A stretch of DNA of 40,946 nt from Anabaena sp. 4-3 (GCF_001597745.1 NZ_LUHJ01000068.1:14882-55827), one strand, 5' to 3'; positions 24,733-32,965 are shown, counted from the first letter of the stretch. The notes: generated from the sequence alone by a model not told the origin. Program-made: numbers and translations.

Positions 24733-27700
24733 TTATTGATCGTCGTCAGATTCAGTAGACTTATCGTCTTTACCTGCATTTTCTTTGTCATCTTCTAGAC
24801 GGTAAAGAAACTCACAAGTGTCTCGAATTAAGTTGATTTGACGACCTGCTAAACGTGCGCGATCGCCTGCAAATGCTTTCTCAAATACTTCGATGACAAA
24901 ATACTTGGCAAAATCCAAGACAGCTTGTCTTTCTTCTTCCCGTTTACTCATTACCCAGCGTCCTTCCGCCGTGGAAGCATGAACCCGATCCATGAGTTTA
25001 AAAACTTCTGCGGCGACGGCTGCAACTAAGGTTTCTCCATGAAATACGCTTGACTCGGCTTTCAAGATAGTTTCTGCCGCAATATCAATCGGTTTTAACA
25101 CAGCGTTAGACTTCGGATTATAACGTTTATTCGCCCGATAAAAACGGCGATAAAGTTCTGTTAAATTCTTGGGATGATTTAGACTCGATTCTGCTTTCAC
25201 AATCAAGGTTTTCGTATTCATGTCATACTGTACATAAGGGTCAAAACAAGGATAAAAATGATAGGCATACAGCCTAATTTTCTCGATGCGTGCTGTTTCT
25301 ACTCCTTGGTTACGTACCCAACGATTGAGGTAAGCAAAAACATACAAAGAACTGGTTTCAAAATCCTTTGCTAGTTCGGTAAATTTACCCCAGTTAGCAT
25401 CATAACCAGATTTGCCTTGTCTAGCATTCACATCAAGGTGAATTGCATAGGCGGCGGTAAGCACATTTAGAGGTGCGGGGTATTGAATGCTGTTGTCATG
25501 CCAGCCTTCTAAGATGTAATCTAGACGGAAGCGATCGCGTCTGACTAATGCACGGAAAGCATGAGGCGCACTGTCTAAAAAAACGCTTTCTTCAAACTCA
25601 GCACCATCATTAAAAGGTGGAATTGGTGACTCAGACACCACAATTTTAACATCTAAAATCATCGGGAAAGCAAACGCCAACCAACTAGGCATTATCCAAG
25701 ATTCGGTATCGGTGCTATCTCGTCCTGGCGGTAGTGCCATGAAGTAAAATGTTAAAGGTTGGTCTTCAGGATAAGATAGTTTAAATGTGCGGTCTTTGTC
25801 ACGCTCTAAGTTTTCATCAATTAAGAAAGCATCTACACTTTGGTAATTTTCTCGTTCTAAGTTAGCTTGTAAATCTTTGCTAATAAAGTGATTACGGACG
25901 CTAGTATCAAAACGAGTTTGAGCAATACCGTTGTAAGCTTTCTGTAAAAACTTGTTGGTTTCTGGTGTGAAGTAATAAGTCGGGTAAAAATAGAGATAGC
26001 GATATTTACCATCTTCAAATCGTTTACCCACTGCTTGAGTTTGATTCATTAAAATTTGCCTCAGCATCATCTCCACACCCGCAATACTGGAGATGTTGCG
26101 TTTAGCATTAGAACCTCCTAACATTTGCTTATTTGTATAAACTTGGGGAGTAAATAAAACTGCCGATTCCATCTGTTCTGTCACTGTATAGGCAGAATGG
26201 GAAATTGAGCAGATTAATTGTTTTCCCCGTCCTGGTTTTTTGGCAGCATTATAGTTATTCAACTCAGCTAAAAATGTATCGACTTGAGTTTTAGCTGATG
26301 CTTCTTGATTCGTGTTTGGTAACATCACAATGCGTGATACCCAAACCCTTAAATCCTCCCAACCATCAGGCAGTTCATACTGTGCAATGATTGGTGAAAT
26401 TAAGCCTGTGAGATATTGAATAACTTGTTGACAAGTTGCACGCACATTTTCAATCCCAGGATGATGTTCCAGATATTTTGCTGCTAGGTAATACCATTCA
26501 TAAGGTACGCCTCCCGTATTTCCTTTTAATTTATGTTCTTTCAAACTTTCGTTGATGCGCTGAATTTCTCGAATTTGGGGCAAGTATGCTGTCAAGTTCC
26601 AAAATTCTGCAACTTTATGGGTTAAATTTAAAGGTGGAACTTCTGGCAGCTTTTTATCTTTCTTGCGAATATCCTCAATCCGATTTACCGTTTCATCCCA
26701 AATTTTGCGACTAACTAAATCACCAAACTCTGCTATTTGGTCTATGCGGATATCATCATCAAATTTAAAGTCATATTCAGCAGATAAAACGCCTTGTTTT
26801 TGAAACTTAATTAAATTTTCACTGCGACTTTTAGCAACTGAATCTTTGTTGGGGTTTAAGATGCGTAGAGTAGCATCTAACGCTACCTGCATCAAGCCAG
26901 GAGAATCAAAAAATAAGTTGTAATATTCGGCATATTTCATACCTTTACCATCTCTACCAAAACCTGTTTGTCTCAGGCGTAGTTGTCCTGCACAAAGCGA
27001 TTTAATATTATCAACTACTCGGTCTGGTAAGTCTTTGGTTGAAATAGGAGGTGCATGACGCGCAGCTAAATAAATTACGCCAGTTGGCAGATATAACAAA
27101 GGTTCGTAGTAGGTATGCTCATCTGTATTCAAACTCGTATGAGATTGAATTAAAGCATTGTTGACTACATTAGTTAAAACCCCTCTATTTTCAGCAATGC
27201 TGTGATAAGTAAGTTTTAACTGTCCATCACTTAAAAAGTGGATAACTTCTTTGAGTTTGGAGTGTTCTGCGTCTTGGGGATGTTTAACAATTGAGGCGAG
27301 AGAGTCAGCTAACAATGTTAAACCTGATAGTTGTCGCAGGGTGCGATCGCGCAATACTGGATTCAACCCAAATTCTGAAAAATTCCAGTTAGTATCCCAC
27401 CTACTTTGTGCATTATAAGCCATGCACAATAAATCATCAATATATTCTTGATAAGCTTCTGGATTCTCTGGATTGATAAACTTATCTAGTCCTAATTGAC
27501 GAAGTTTTGTCTCAATAATTGGGCGATGTTCTGCTAATGGCAACTTCCGGCAATCATTCGGGACATCAGGGAACTTTTCAAAGTCATGTAAAATAAACCC
27601 AGCAATTACTAAACGCCGTTCTCTTTCTTTCACCACTCGCCGGACTGTAGTATCGAGTTGCTGTAAACGTCTCTCAATTAAATTAGCCGGGAATAATCCA

Positions 27701-28011
27701 TTTAATAAGTGTGTATTCAATGATTGATCAGCAGCGTTATCTCGTCTAACTTTGCTTTTTCCTTCTGCTTCTCGCTGTTGGTCAATTGCATCAAAATACT
27801 TACCGCCTTTAGCAGTGACACCAATCGCTATTCGTAAGAGATTTGGTAAAACATACTCAGCAAAATCTGCCATTACTACATCATCAGGATTTTGTGCCTG
27901 AATTGCTTCGCGTAGCAGTTTCAAGCTGAGTAATTCTCCTTGGGTTTCGATAGTGCGATTGTTATCACTATCAAAGCCAAAATCACCCGATAACCAATCA
28001 ATATCAGTCAT
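24733..28011 (-). CDS. cas10d: Type I-D large subunit Cas10d
   Basis: The 1092-residue protein is the signature of subtype I-D. The N-terminal HD nuclease domain shows His 101 (LNTHLLNGLFP) and the HD pair 142-143 (GFILHDFEKFP). The long middle carries Cas10-like palm and zinc regions without a clear GGDD motif, as expected for I-D. The acidic tail ends DDKSTESDDDQ. It degrades target DNA with Cas3' and reads the PAM. The C-terminal helical region from Met 931 (ATG at 25219-25221, MNTKTLIVKAE) could also be made separately as the Cas11d small subunit, as known in I-D; I see no strong ribosome-binding site there. Start ATG 28011 has GGAG upstream. Confidence 0.97.
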   Translation of the reverse strand: MTDIDWLSGDFGFDSDNNRTIETQGELLSLKLLREAIQAQNPDDVVMADFAEYVLPNLLRIAIGVTAKGGKYFDAIDQQREAEGKSKVRRDNAADQSLNTHLLNGLFPANLIERRLQQLDTTVRRVVKERERRLVIAGFILHDFEKFPDVPNDCRKLPLAEHRPIIETKLRQLGLDKFINPENPEAYQEYIDDLLCMAYNAQSRWDTNWNFSEFGLNPVLRDRTLRQLSGLTLLADSLASIVKHPQDAEHSKLKEVIHFLSDGQLKLTYHSIAENRGVLTNVVNNALIQSHTSLNTDEHTYYEPLLYLPTGVIYLAARHAPPISTKDLPDRVVDNIKSLCAGQLRLRQTGFGRDGKGMKYAEYYNLFFDSPGLMQVALDATLRILNPNKDSVAKSRSENLIKFQKQGVLSAEYDFKFDDDIRIDQIAEFGDLVSRKIWDETVNRIEDIRKKDKKLPEVPPLNLTHKVAEFWNLTAYLPQIREIQRINESLKEHKLKGNTGGVPYEWYYLAAKYLEHHPGIENVRATCQQVIQYLTGLISPIIAQYELPDGWEDLRVWVSRIVMLPNTNQEASAKTQVDTFLAELNNYNAAKKPGRGKQLICSISHSAYTVTEQMESAVLFTPQVYTNKQMLGGSNAKRNISSIAGVEMMLRQILMNQTQAVGKRFEDGKYRYLYFYPTYYFTPETNKFLQKAYNGIAQTRFDTSVRNHFISKDLQANLERENYQSVDAFLIDENLERDKDRTFKLSYPEDQPLTFYFMALPPGRDSTDTESWIMPSWLAFAFPMILDVKIVVSESPIPPFNDGAEFEESVFLDSAPHAFRALVRRDRFRLDYILEGWHDNSIQYPAPLNVLTAAYAIHLDVNARQGKSGYDANWGKFTELAKDFETSSLYVFAYLNRWVRNQGVETARIEKIRLYAYHFYPCFDPYVQYDMNTKTLIVKAESSLNHPKNLTELYRRFYRANKRYNPKSNAVLKPIDIAAETILKAESSVFHGETLVAAVAAEVFKLMDRVHASTAEGRWVMSKREEERQAVLDFAKYFVIEVFEKAFAGDRARLAGRQINLIRDTCEFLYRLEDDKENAGKDDKSTESDDDQ

Positions 28012-28029
28012 TGTTTCATCTCCAAATTT

Positions 28030-29049
28030 TTACTCCACTCCTTCTAAAAGTTTTGCCACTTGCTCAGGAGCAGGAAGTTGATTTCTTAAGTCTTGAGGCA
28101 ATGAAGAAAATACTTTGTAAGTTGCTACACCAATTGGTTTATTAGATTCTCTCAGCGCGTATTCAACAATAGTTTTGTTCTTAGATTTACACAGAATAAT
28201 CCCAATTGATAAATTTTCATCTGGTAGTCGAGATAAATCATCCAAGGCTGCCAAATAAAACTGCATTTTTCCTACATATTCAGGCAAAAAATCTCCAGTT
28301 TTTAACTCGACAGCAACTAAACACTTTAATTGACGATGATAAAGCAATAAATCAATAAAAAATTCCTGATCGCCAATTTCTAAGCGATACTGACTACCAA
28401 CAAAAGTAAATCTTCCACCCATTTCTTGCAAGAATGGTTCAACTCTTGCTAAAATTGCTTGTTCTAGTTGCCGTTCGCTGTGTTCATCTGCTAATTCTAA
28501 AAAATCAAAAGTATATTCATCTTTTACTGCTAGTTTTAACTGATTACGAATTGCTGCGGGAACAGTTTGGTTAAAATTCGTTTGGTTTAGGAGAGTTTTT
28601 TCATAAGTTTGATTTTCGATTTGGTGAATCAAAACATTCTTTGTCCAGCCAAATTTACGAGTCATTCTGATATAAAACTCTCGTTCTAAGTCATCTTTAC
28701 ACTTCTCTAAAATGACTATATTGTGAGTCCATCCAATTTCTGCCACCAATGGTGGCAGATTTTCTTTTGAGTGATAAGTCAGATAAAAATCTCGCATTCT
28801 CCAAATATTACGTGCAGAAAATCCGCTAATTCCGGCAAACTCTGTTTGTAAGTCTTTTGCTAACTGTTCTACTACAGATTTACCCCAGTCTGCTTCCTGC
28901 TGTTGGGTAACAATCATCTTTCCAATATCCCAGTAGAGAGCAATGAGTTCTTTATTTACTGCCTTCAGTGCTTCATACTGAGCAGAACGAATGCGCTGTT
29001 TGACTTCCATTAGTAAATTTTTGTAATCGTCTGGAATTGGTTTACTCAT
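28030..29049 (-). CDS. DUF1016/YhcG-family PD-(D/E)XK nuclease in the cas operon
   Basis: The 339-residue protein has the DUF1016 N-terminal winged-helix region (YEALKAVNKELIALYWDIGK, WGKSVVEQLAKDL, FSARNIWRMRDFY) and a C-terminal nuclease core, EFFIDLLLYHRQLKCLVAVELK, with Asp, Glu and Lys of PD-(D/E)XK. Proteins of this type (YhcG) are widespread and often near defence or restriction genes. It ends 18 bp before cas10d and starts 17 bp after the DUF433 gene, so it is part of the same transcript. A role in defence or as a back-up nuclease is an inference; it is not a standard I-D component. Confidence 0.9.
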   Translation of the reverse strand: MSKPIPDDYKNLLMEVKQRIRSAQYEALKAVNKELIALYWDIGKMIVTQQQEADWGKSVVEQLAKDLQTEFAGISGFSARNIWRMRDFYLTYHSKENLPPLVAEIGWTHNIVILEKCKDDLEREFYIRMTRKFGWTKNVLIHQIENQTYEKTLLNQTNFNQTVPAAIRNQLKLAVKDEYTFDFLELADEHSERQLEQAILARVEPFLQEMGGRFTFVGSQYRLEIGDQEFFIDLLLYHRQLKCLVAVELKTGDFLPEYVGKMQFYLAALDDLSRLPDENLSIGIILCKSKNKTIVEYALRESNKPIGVATYKVFSSLPQDLRNQLPAPEQVAKLLEGVE

Positions 29050-29066
29050 GGCGGTAAATGTTCAAC

Positions 29067-29285
29067 TTATCCATCACCAAGTGACTGACGAGCATAGACT
29101 AAACAGGCTTGTATATCTTCTTGTTCTAACCAGGGATAACCTTTTAACAAGGTTTCGATAGTATCTCCCACCGCCAGCATTCCTAAAATATGTTCAACAC
29201 CTAGGCGGCGATCGCGAATAATTGGTTTACGGCCAAATATTTGCGGGTTCACTGTAATTCGTTCTGATAGTTGTTGTTCGTTCAT
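29067..29285 (-). CDS. DUF433 protein, antitoxin-like, 72 aa
   Basis: The sequence ERITVNPQIFGRKPIIRDRR, then GVEHILGMLAVGDTIETLL and YPWLEQEDIQACLVYAR is a standard DUF433 domain, a small helix-turn-helix fold often encoded beside PIN-like toxins (as an antitoxin). No PIN or DUF5615 toxin gene follows; the next gene is the DUF1016 nuclease, 17 bp away. It could regulate this operon or be an orphan antitoxin. Confidence 0.88.
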   Translation of the reverse strand: MNEQQLSERITVNPQIFGRKPIIRDRRLGVEHILGMLAVGDTIETLLKGYPWLEQEDIQACLVYARQSLGDG

Positions 29286-29342
29286 AGCGAATCTGTAGTT
29301 TGAAATTAGACTGTTAATGCTGTGTACACTACAAACAGCACC

Positions 29343-29594
29343 TTAATCTGGTGGTTCTAGAAAATCCAAGCGATTCTGTAAATCCTCGTTTTTACAAACT
29401 TCGCGTCTGTAATTTGTTTCTAAAAGACTTATGCGATCCTCAAAGTCAGCTAGCTGCTTGTCTTGAATAGCATTGTGCTGTTGTACTTGATTTATTTCAT
29501 TGGACAAAGGAATAGACAGCGACACACAAATTTGGTTGTCCCCTGCATTTATGACCACGGTGATTTGAGTAGGGTTATTGTTTTGGTTCAGCAT
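29343..29594 (-). CDS. Hypothetical protein, 83 aa, first ORF after the target promoter
   Basis: I do not recognise this protein. It has a beta-strand-like N-terminal half (ITVVINAGDNQICVSLSIPL) and a charged, heptad-like helix (DKQLADFEDRISLLETNYRR, then LQNRLDFLEPPD) that may dimerise as a coiled coil. It starts at ATG 29592-29594 without an obvious ribosome-binding site, just after a short 5' hairpin (29597-29623). The predicted promoter at 29623-29651 would start transcription about 20 nt upstream. It is 57 bp before DUF433. It is either the first gene of the cas10d operon or a product guarded by the miniature CRISPR unit next to it. Confidence 0.6.
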   Translation of the reverse strand: MLNQNNNPTQITVVINAGDNQICVSLSIPLSNEINQVQQHNAIQDKQLADFEDRISLLETNYRREVCKNEDLQNRLDFLEPPD

Positions 29595-29622
29595 AGTGAG
29601 TTGTCTTACGAGGATGACTCAC

Positions 29623-29651
29623 ATGATAAAGCATTTATTAAGTCATGACAA
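29623..29651 (-). promoter_or_regulatory. Predicted promoter of the 83-aa ORF and cas10d operon, with a seed match
   Basis: On the minus strand, TTGTCA (29651-29646) and TATCAT (29628-29623) are separated by exactly 17 bp. GTC at 29649-29647 is a fitting type I-D PAM, and the 16 bases after it, ATGACTTAATAAATGC, match the mini-CRISPR spacer start ATGACCTAATATCTGC at all but positions 6, 12 and 13. A complex bound here would cover the promoter spacer. Confidence 0.6.
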
Positions 29652-29689
29652 TCGCAAAATTCGGTTAAATCATTAAGTAATAATGCTTA

Positions 29690-29718
29690 TTGATTTTCAT
29701 CGGTAACTCTGCTATAGT
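29690..29718 (+). promoter_or_regulatory. Predicted promoter of the miniature CRISPR RNA
   Basis: TTGATT (29690-29695) and TATAGT (29713-29718) are separated by 17 bp. Transcription should start near 29725, about 20 nt before the first degenerate repeat. It is divergent from the promoter at 29623-29651. Confidence 0.65.
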
Positions 29719-29724
29719 AAAGTG

Positions 29725-29836
29725 TTGGGAGGTAAAAAATCTATACAACATAGAGCATAATACCTATTAGGGATTGAAACATGACCTAATATCTGCGGTC
29801 TAATACCCTCCCACAATATTTTCAACCAATCCATAT
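29725..29836 (+). ncRNA. Stand-alone miniature CRISPR unit (crRNA-like RNA)
   Basis: Repeat 1 ends at 29780: its last 23 bases (29758-29780) match the array repeat at 22 of 23, keeping the TATTA loop and ATTGAAAC handle; the one change puts an A-G mismatch in the stem. The spacer-like segment is 29781-29812 (32 nt). Repeat 2 is more decayed: 29820-29836 matches repeat bases 8-24 at 15 of 17, overlapping the cas3' stop codon antisense. The RNA would run opposite to the main array and the cas genes. TGGGAGG near its 5' end can pair with CCTCCCA near the spacer's 3' end. Processing by Cas6 is an inference. Confidence 0.65.
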
Positions 29837-31999
29837 CTCATCTCCTTTGCTTTTAAAGCTGTATGCCAAAGTATCAAGCAACAACGCTGATTGACCAAAA
29901 GCGATCGCATAAGGTGCTGTGGTATCATGAAAGCTGTACTGATCGCTAATTGGGTAAATCTGAAAGTGCATTGGTAGCCTTAGCCGCATCCGCACTTCCG
30001 CAACCGGATGGCAAAGCACGTAACACACTAAACCTTCCTTCTTCAGTCGTTTGTTAATTTCCCCAATCCAGTAGTTTTCAGGTTGCCAAATTTCCACACC
30101 CTTTAAAACCTGAACTTTCCAAGCATCTGCAATTGGCTGCAAGTCACCAGAGTAGGTAAACTTCCAGTTCAGTCTTTCCTCGCGGTAGCCACGCAACTTC
30201 ATAAATGCTAGACAGTGTTCAAATCTACCTTTAGCAATGGGTTGTCCGGTGCGTGCTACGGTTTCTTTGAGTGTCCGTATAAATGCCGCTTCTGTCCACA
30301 CTTCAATTTCTAAATTACCCAAAATGCCGGGTAAATCGTAGGTTTTAAATCTGTCTACTTCATTCTCTTCGGTTAAATCGTACAACCCACATTGCAAAGG
30401 ACTCGAACCGCGAAAACTATAAGCATCCTCAGCAATGGGATTTCCGGCTTTACCTGATAGTGCTTGCCAATCTTTCGCCCAGCCTGAAACACGTCCAGCA
30501 ACAGATTTTAAACTGCTGTCAAATACTTCTTGACAGGCTTTTTGAAACTTTTCTCGGCTTTGGGCATACTGTTCTTTAATGGTGCGATCGCTCAACTGAT
30601 AACATAGCCAGAATGACTGCACTGCACCCCATCTTTTATAATAGCCTCTAAAGTCATTAATCTGGCGATATTTATCAGCAATAATATTATGAAAAGTCGG
30701 GCGATCGCAAATCCTATTTACCTCTAAAGGTGGTGTCTCTCCCTGAAATAAACGCTCTACTAAAAAGTTAGGTACTAACGCCCATGCTGTAAAGTTTTGA
30801 AACTTAATTTCTTGACCATCTTTTTCATAGCCATCATGCCTACCTAAGCGTCCCAACCGTTGAATAAAGTTACCAGCATCAGACGATTCAAAAATCAAGA
30901 AATTGATTTTAAAATCAACACCTACATCAATTGTGCTAGTTCCCAGCACCAAATCAGCCGCCAGACTACGCTCTTTTTCTGCTTTTCCTGATAACCCTGT
31001 ATTTTCTCCTACCTTTAATCCGTAAGGCTGCAAAATATCTTGAAAAAATGGCGTTAGGCGTTTAACTGCTGCAATTGAATTGAGAATAATTGCCCCTTTA
31101 CTCCCTGGATATTGGTGAAACTGTTCCACAATTAAATTACTATTTTCCTTTAACCAAACTTCCGATGCTTTAAAACTCGGTTCTAAAGGGATAAAATTCA
31201 GTGATATTGTCCGCGCTACTTGTCGCCATCCTTCGGTTTTAAGTTGCTGTTCTTGTTCTGCGGTGTCAGGGAATTGATATTTATTTTTGTCAATCGGATT
31301 AATTTCTTGACAACGAAATCCGGCTTTTTTTAATTTACCAATTAAATTACTATCTGGTGTGGCAGAAAGAAACAAAAATTTCTTACGGCGATTTGTGCAG
31401 CGAATTAACAGCATAGTGTTAATAACGCTGGCTATTTGTGGCGCAGCAAAGACATGAAACTCATCAAAAATAAACAAATCAAAATCTTTGTCGATTTTAC
31501 CCCAGAGTTTATCGGGACTATCGCCACGAATTATATAAGCCCCTCGATGTAAATAATGAAAAATATCTGGGTTAGTTAATAACGCTTCTCTTTGGCTAGT
31601 GAGAGTAGCGATTGCTGCACCTTTTTTCAATCCTTCATTTTCTGCATAAATTTCTAAATCAGCCCCACTCAATCTAATTACACGCGGTTGATTTTCTGGT
31701 TGAAATATTTCTACATATCCTTGAATCTGCGTTTCTTGATCACGGGCTAATTCATTAGTTGGGTAAAGTCCAATTGCTGAAAATTCACCTTGAAGCACTT
31801 CTAAATATGCAGCCAAGCTTTTACCATCACCTGTCATTGCAGTGTTGAACACTACATCAATATTAGGATTGCGTAGTGCTTCTAAAGTAGCGGCTTGATG
31901 CCAAGAAAGTGACCAATTTTTAGGTATTTGCACCCCATCAGGTGTGGGGACTGTTTGAGAATAAACAGACTTGAGAGTGATTTTATAACTTTCGGACAT
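29822..31999 (-). CDS. cas3': Type I-D Cas3' helicase
   Basis: A superfamily 2 helicase without an HD nuclease domain, as expected in I-D where the nuclease is in Cas10d. From ATG 31999 (MSESYKITLKSV) it has 725 residues. Walker A is AMTGDGKS (about 56-61), motif II is DEFH (179-182), motif III FLSATP, and the C-terminal helicase half has GTSTIDVGVDF and QRLGRLGRH. It would unwind target DNA after recognition. An upstream in-frame start at 32065 would add 22 residues but would run into the operator region, so I reject it. It lies apart from the other cas genes, with the mini-CRISPR unit between. Confidence 0.95.
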   Translation of the reverse strand: MSESYKITLKSVYSQTVPTPDGVQIPKNWSLSWHQAATLEALRNPNIDVVFNTAMTGDGKSLAAYLEVLQGEFSAIGLYPTNELARDQETQIQGYVEIFQPENQPRVIRLSGADLEIYAENEGLKKGAAIATLTSQREALLTNPDIFHYLHRGAYIIRGDSPDKLWGKIDKDFDLFIFDEFHVFAAPQIASVINTMLLIRCTNRRKKFLFLSATPDSNLIGKLKKAGFRCQEINPIDKNKYQFPDTAEQEQQLKTEGWRQVARTISLNFIPLEPSFKASEVWLKENSNLIVEQFHQYPGSKGAIILNSIAAVKRLTPFFQDILQPYGLKVGENTGLSGKAEKERSLAADLVLGTSTIDVGVDFKINFLIFESSDAGNFIQRLGRLGRHDGYEKDGQEIKFQNFTAWALVPNFLVERLFQGETPPLEVNRICDRPTFHNIIADKYRQINDFRGYYKRWGAVQSFWLCYQLSDRTIKEQYAQSREKFQKACQEVFDSSLKSVAGRVSGWAKDWQALSGKAGNPIAEDAYSFRGSSPLQCGLYDLTEENEVDRFKTYDLPGILGNLEIEVWTEAAFIRTLKETVARTGQPIAKGRFEHCLAFMKLRGYREERLNWKFTYSGDLQPIADAWKVQVLKGVEIWQPENYWIGEINKRLKKEGLVCYVLCHPVAEVRMRLRLPMHFQIYPISDQYSFHDTTAPYAIAFGQSALLLDTLAYSFKSKGDEIWIG

Positions 32000-32009
32000 A
32001 CACTTAAAT

Positions 32010-32091
32010 AGTGTCCGTAACTGGTTGTTAAAAACTATATTGGCACGCAAAATGGAAGTTGGCAAGATTTATATGTATAAAAGTGTCCGTA
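32010..32091. promoter_or_regulatory. Repeated AGTGTCCGTA boxes between cas3' and the WYL regulator
   Basis: AGTGTCCGTA occurs at 32010-32019 and 32082-32091, and an inverted half (CGGACA) overlaps the cas3' start at 31994-31999. The right box ends 7 bp before the regulator's ATG. They are candidate operators for the divergent WYL regulator, acting on its own gene and on cas3'. Confidence 0.5.
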
Positions 32092-32098
32092 TATTTTT

Positions 32099-32965
32099 AT
32101 GAGTCGTAAAGGTCAGTCTATAACCCTGTCGGTGACAGAACGTGATAAAGCCGAACTAGAAGCGATCGCCTTAGAATTCGGTATGATGTGGGGAGATGAT
32201 CCCAATATCTCCAAACTGATCAAAGCGATCGCTCAACGTAAGTTAATCATTGCGAAAAATAATGATTGGCCAGAGTCACGTATCCGCGCCTTACATCGGT
32301 GTATTGGTGCTTTAACCGATATCGGACAAATTGAACAAGCGCAAATTATTGCTAACTTGTTATTAGAACGCAGCGAATTATCAACCCCACTGCGAAACGA
32401 AATTCTCAGCTTCCTAGAAGACACACCCCCAGCTTGGCGGTTACAACTAGACCGTTATATTCTCCGTCAGCAACCCTTTCAACTTTCCTATCAGGATGCA
32501 GCAGAACGAGTATTTAATTTTACAGTCCGCTATGCCAAAATTAACCCCCACGAAAAGCGGCAATATCTTGATTGCTGGTGTGAGGAAACAGCCGACAATA
32601 AGGATGTCCCGGAACTTACACATAACTGGTGTTTTCGTTTAGACCGTATTCTTGATGCTGCTGTCACCCAAGTCTCTGGTGAGTGGCGATCACAATTAGA
32701 TGAAATAGAAGTGGAAATGCACTTATTAAACAATTTAGCCTTTGCTTATCAAGCTAAACCGCAAGATGTTTTCAATGAATGGCTACCGGATAAACAACGA
32801 GTGCGGCGAGTTGTCAGGCGCGTATCTAATACTTTTTGGTTTATGCGGGAAATTATGCAATACACGCCAGATTGTGTGATTGTAGCACCAGAAAATGTGC
32901 GATCGCTCATCAAACAAAAACTCATCAGTTGCTGTGAGAACTATGATTTACACCTGTCTGACTAG
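32099..32965 (+). CDS. WYL-domain transcriptional regulator of the I-D locus
   Basis: The 288-residue protein begins with a ribbon-helix-helix-like DNA-binding segment (RKGQSITLSVTERDKAELEA, then NISKLIKAIAQRK). A central helical domain and a WYL-type region follow (PFQLSYQDAAERVFNFTVRY, later YAKINPHEKRQYLDCWCEE and VRRVVRRVSNTFWFMREI). Proteins of this kind beside type I-D systems are known regulators, for example a repressor of the I-D locus in Synechocystis. It is divergent from cas3' and has almost no leader, with an AGTGTCCGTA box just before the ATG, suggesting autoregulation. Confidence 0.85.
   Translation: MSRKGQSITLSVTERDKAELEAIALEFGMMWGDDPNISKLIKAIAQRKLIIAKNNDWPESRIRALHRCIGALTDIGQIEQAQIIANLLLERSELSTPLRNEILSFLEDTPPAWRLQLDRYILRQQPFQLSYQDAAERVFNFTVRYAKINPHEKRQYLDCWCEETADNKDVPELTHNWCFRLDRILDAAVTQVSGEWRSQLDEIEVEMHLLNNLAFAYQAKPQDVFNEWLPDKQRVRRVVRRVSNTFWFMREIMQYTPDCVIVAPENVRSLIKQKLISCCENYDLHLSD

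Noticed and set aside
29641-29655. Plus-strand seed match (GTC then ATGAC) at the same palindromic site
   Set aside because: Only five bases match on that strand, against 13 of 16 on the minus strand.
29744-29836. Interpretation of the miniature CRISPR unit as a simple remnant of a former array
   Set aside because: Possible but less likely: it keeps a 17-bp-spaced promoter, a 32-nt spacer between two repeats, and a PAM-flanked partial match to the neighbouring promoter. I keep it as the main alternative.
32000-32065. N-terminal extension of Cas3' from 32065
   Set aside because: It would translate through the AGTGTCCGTA boxes and lacks a ribosome-binding site; ATG 31999 starts where the conserved part begins.
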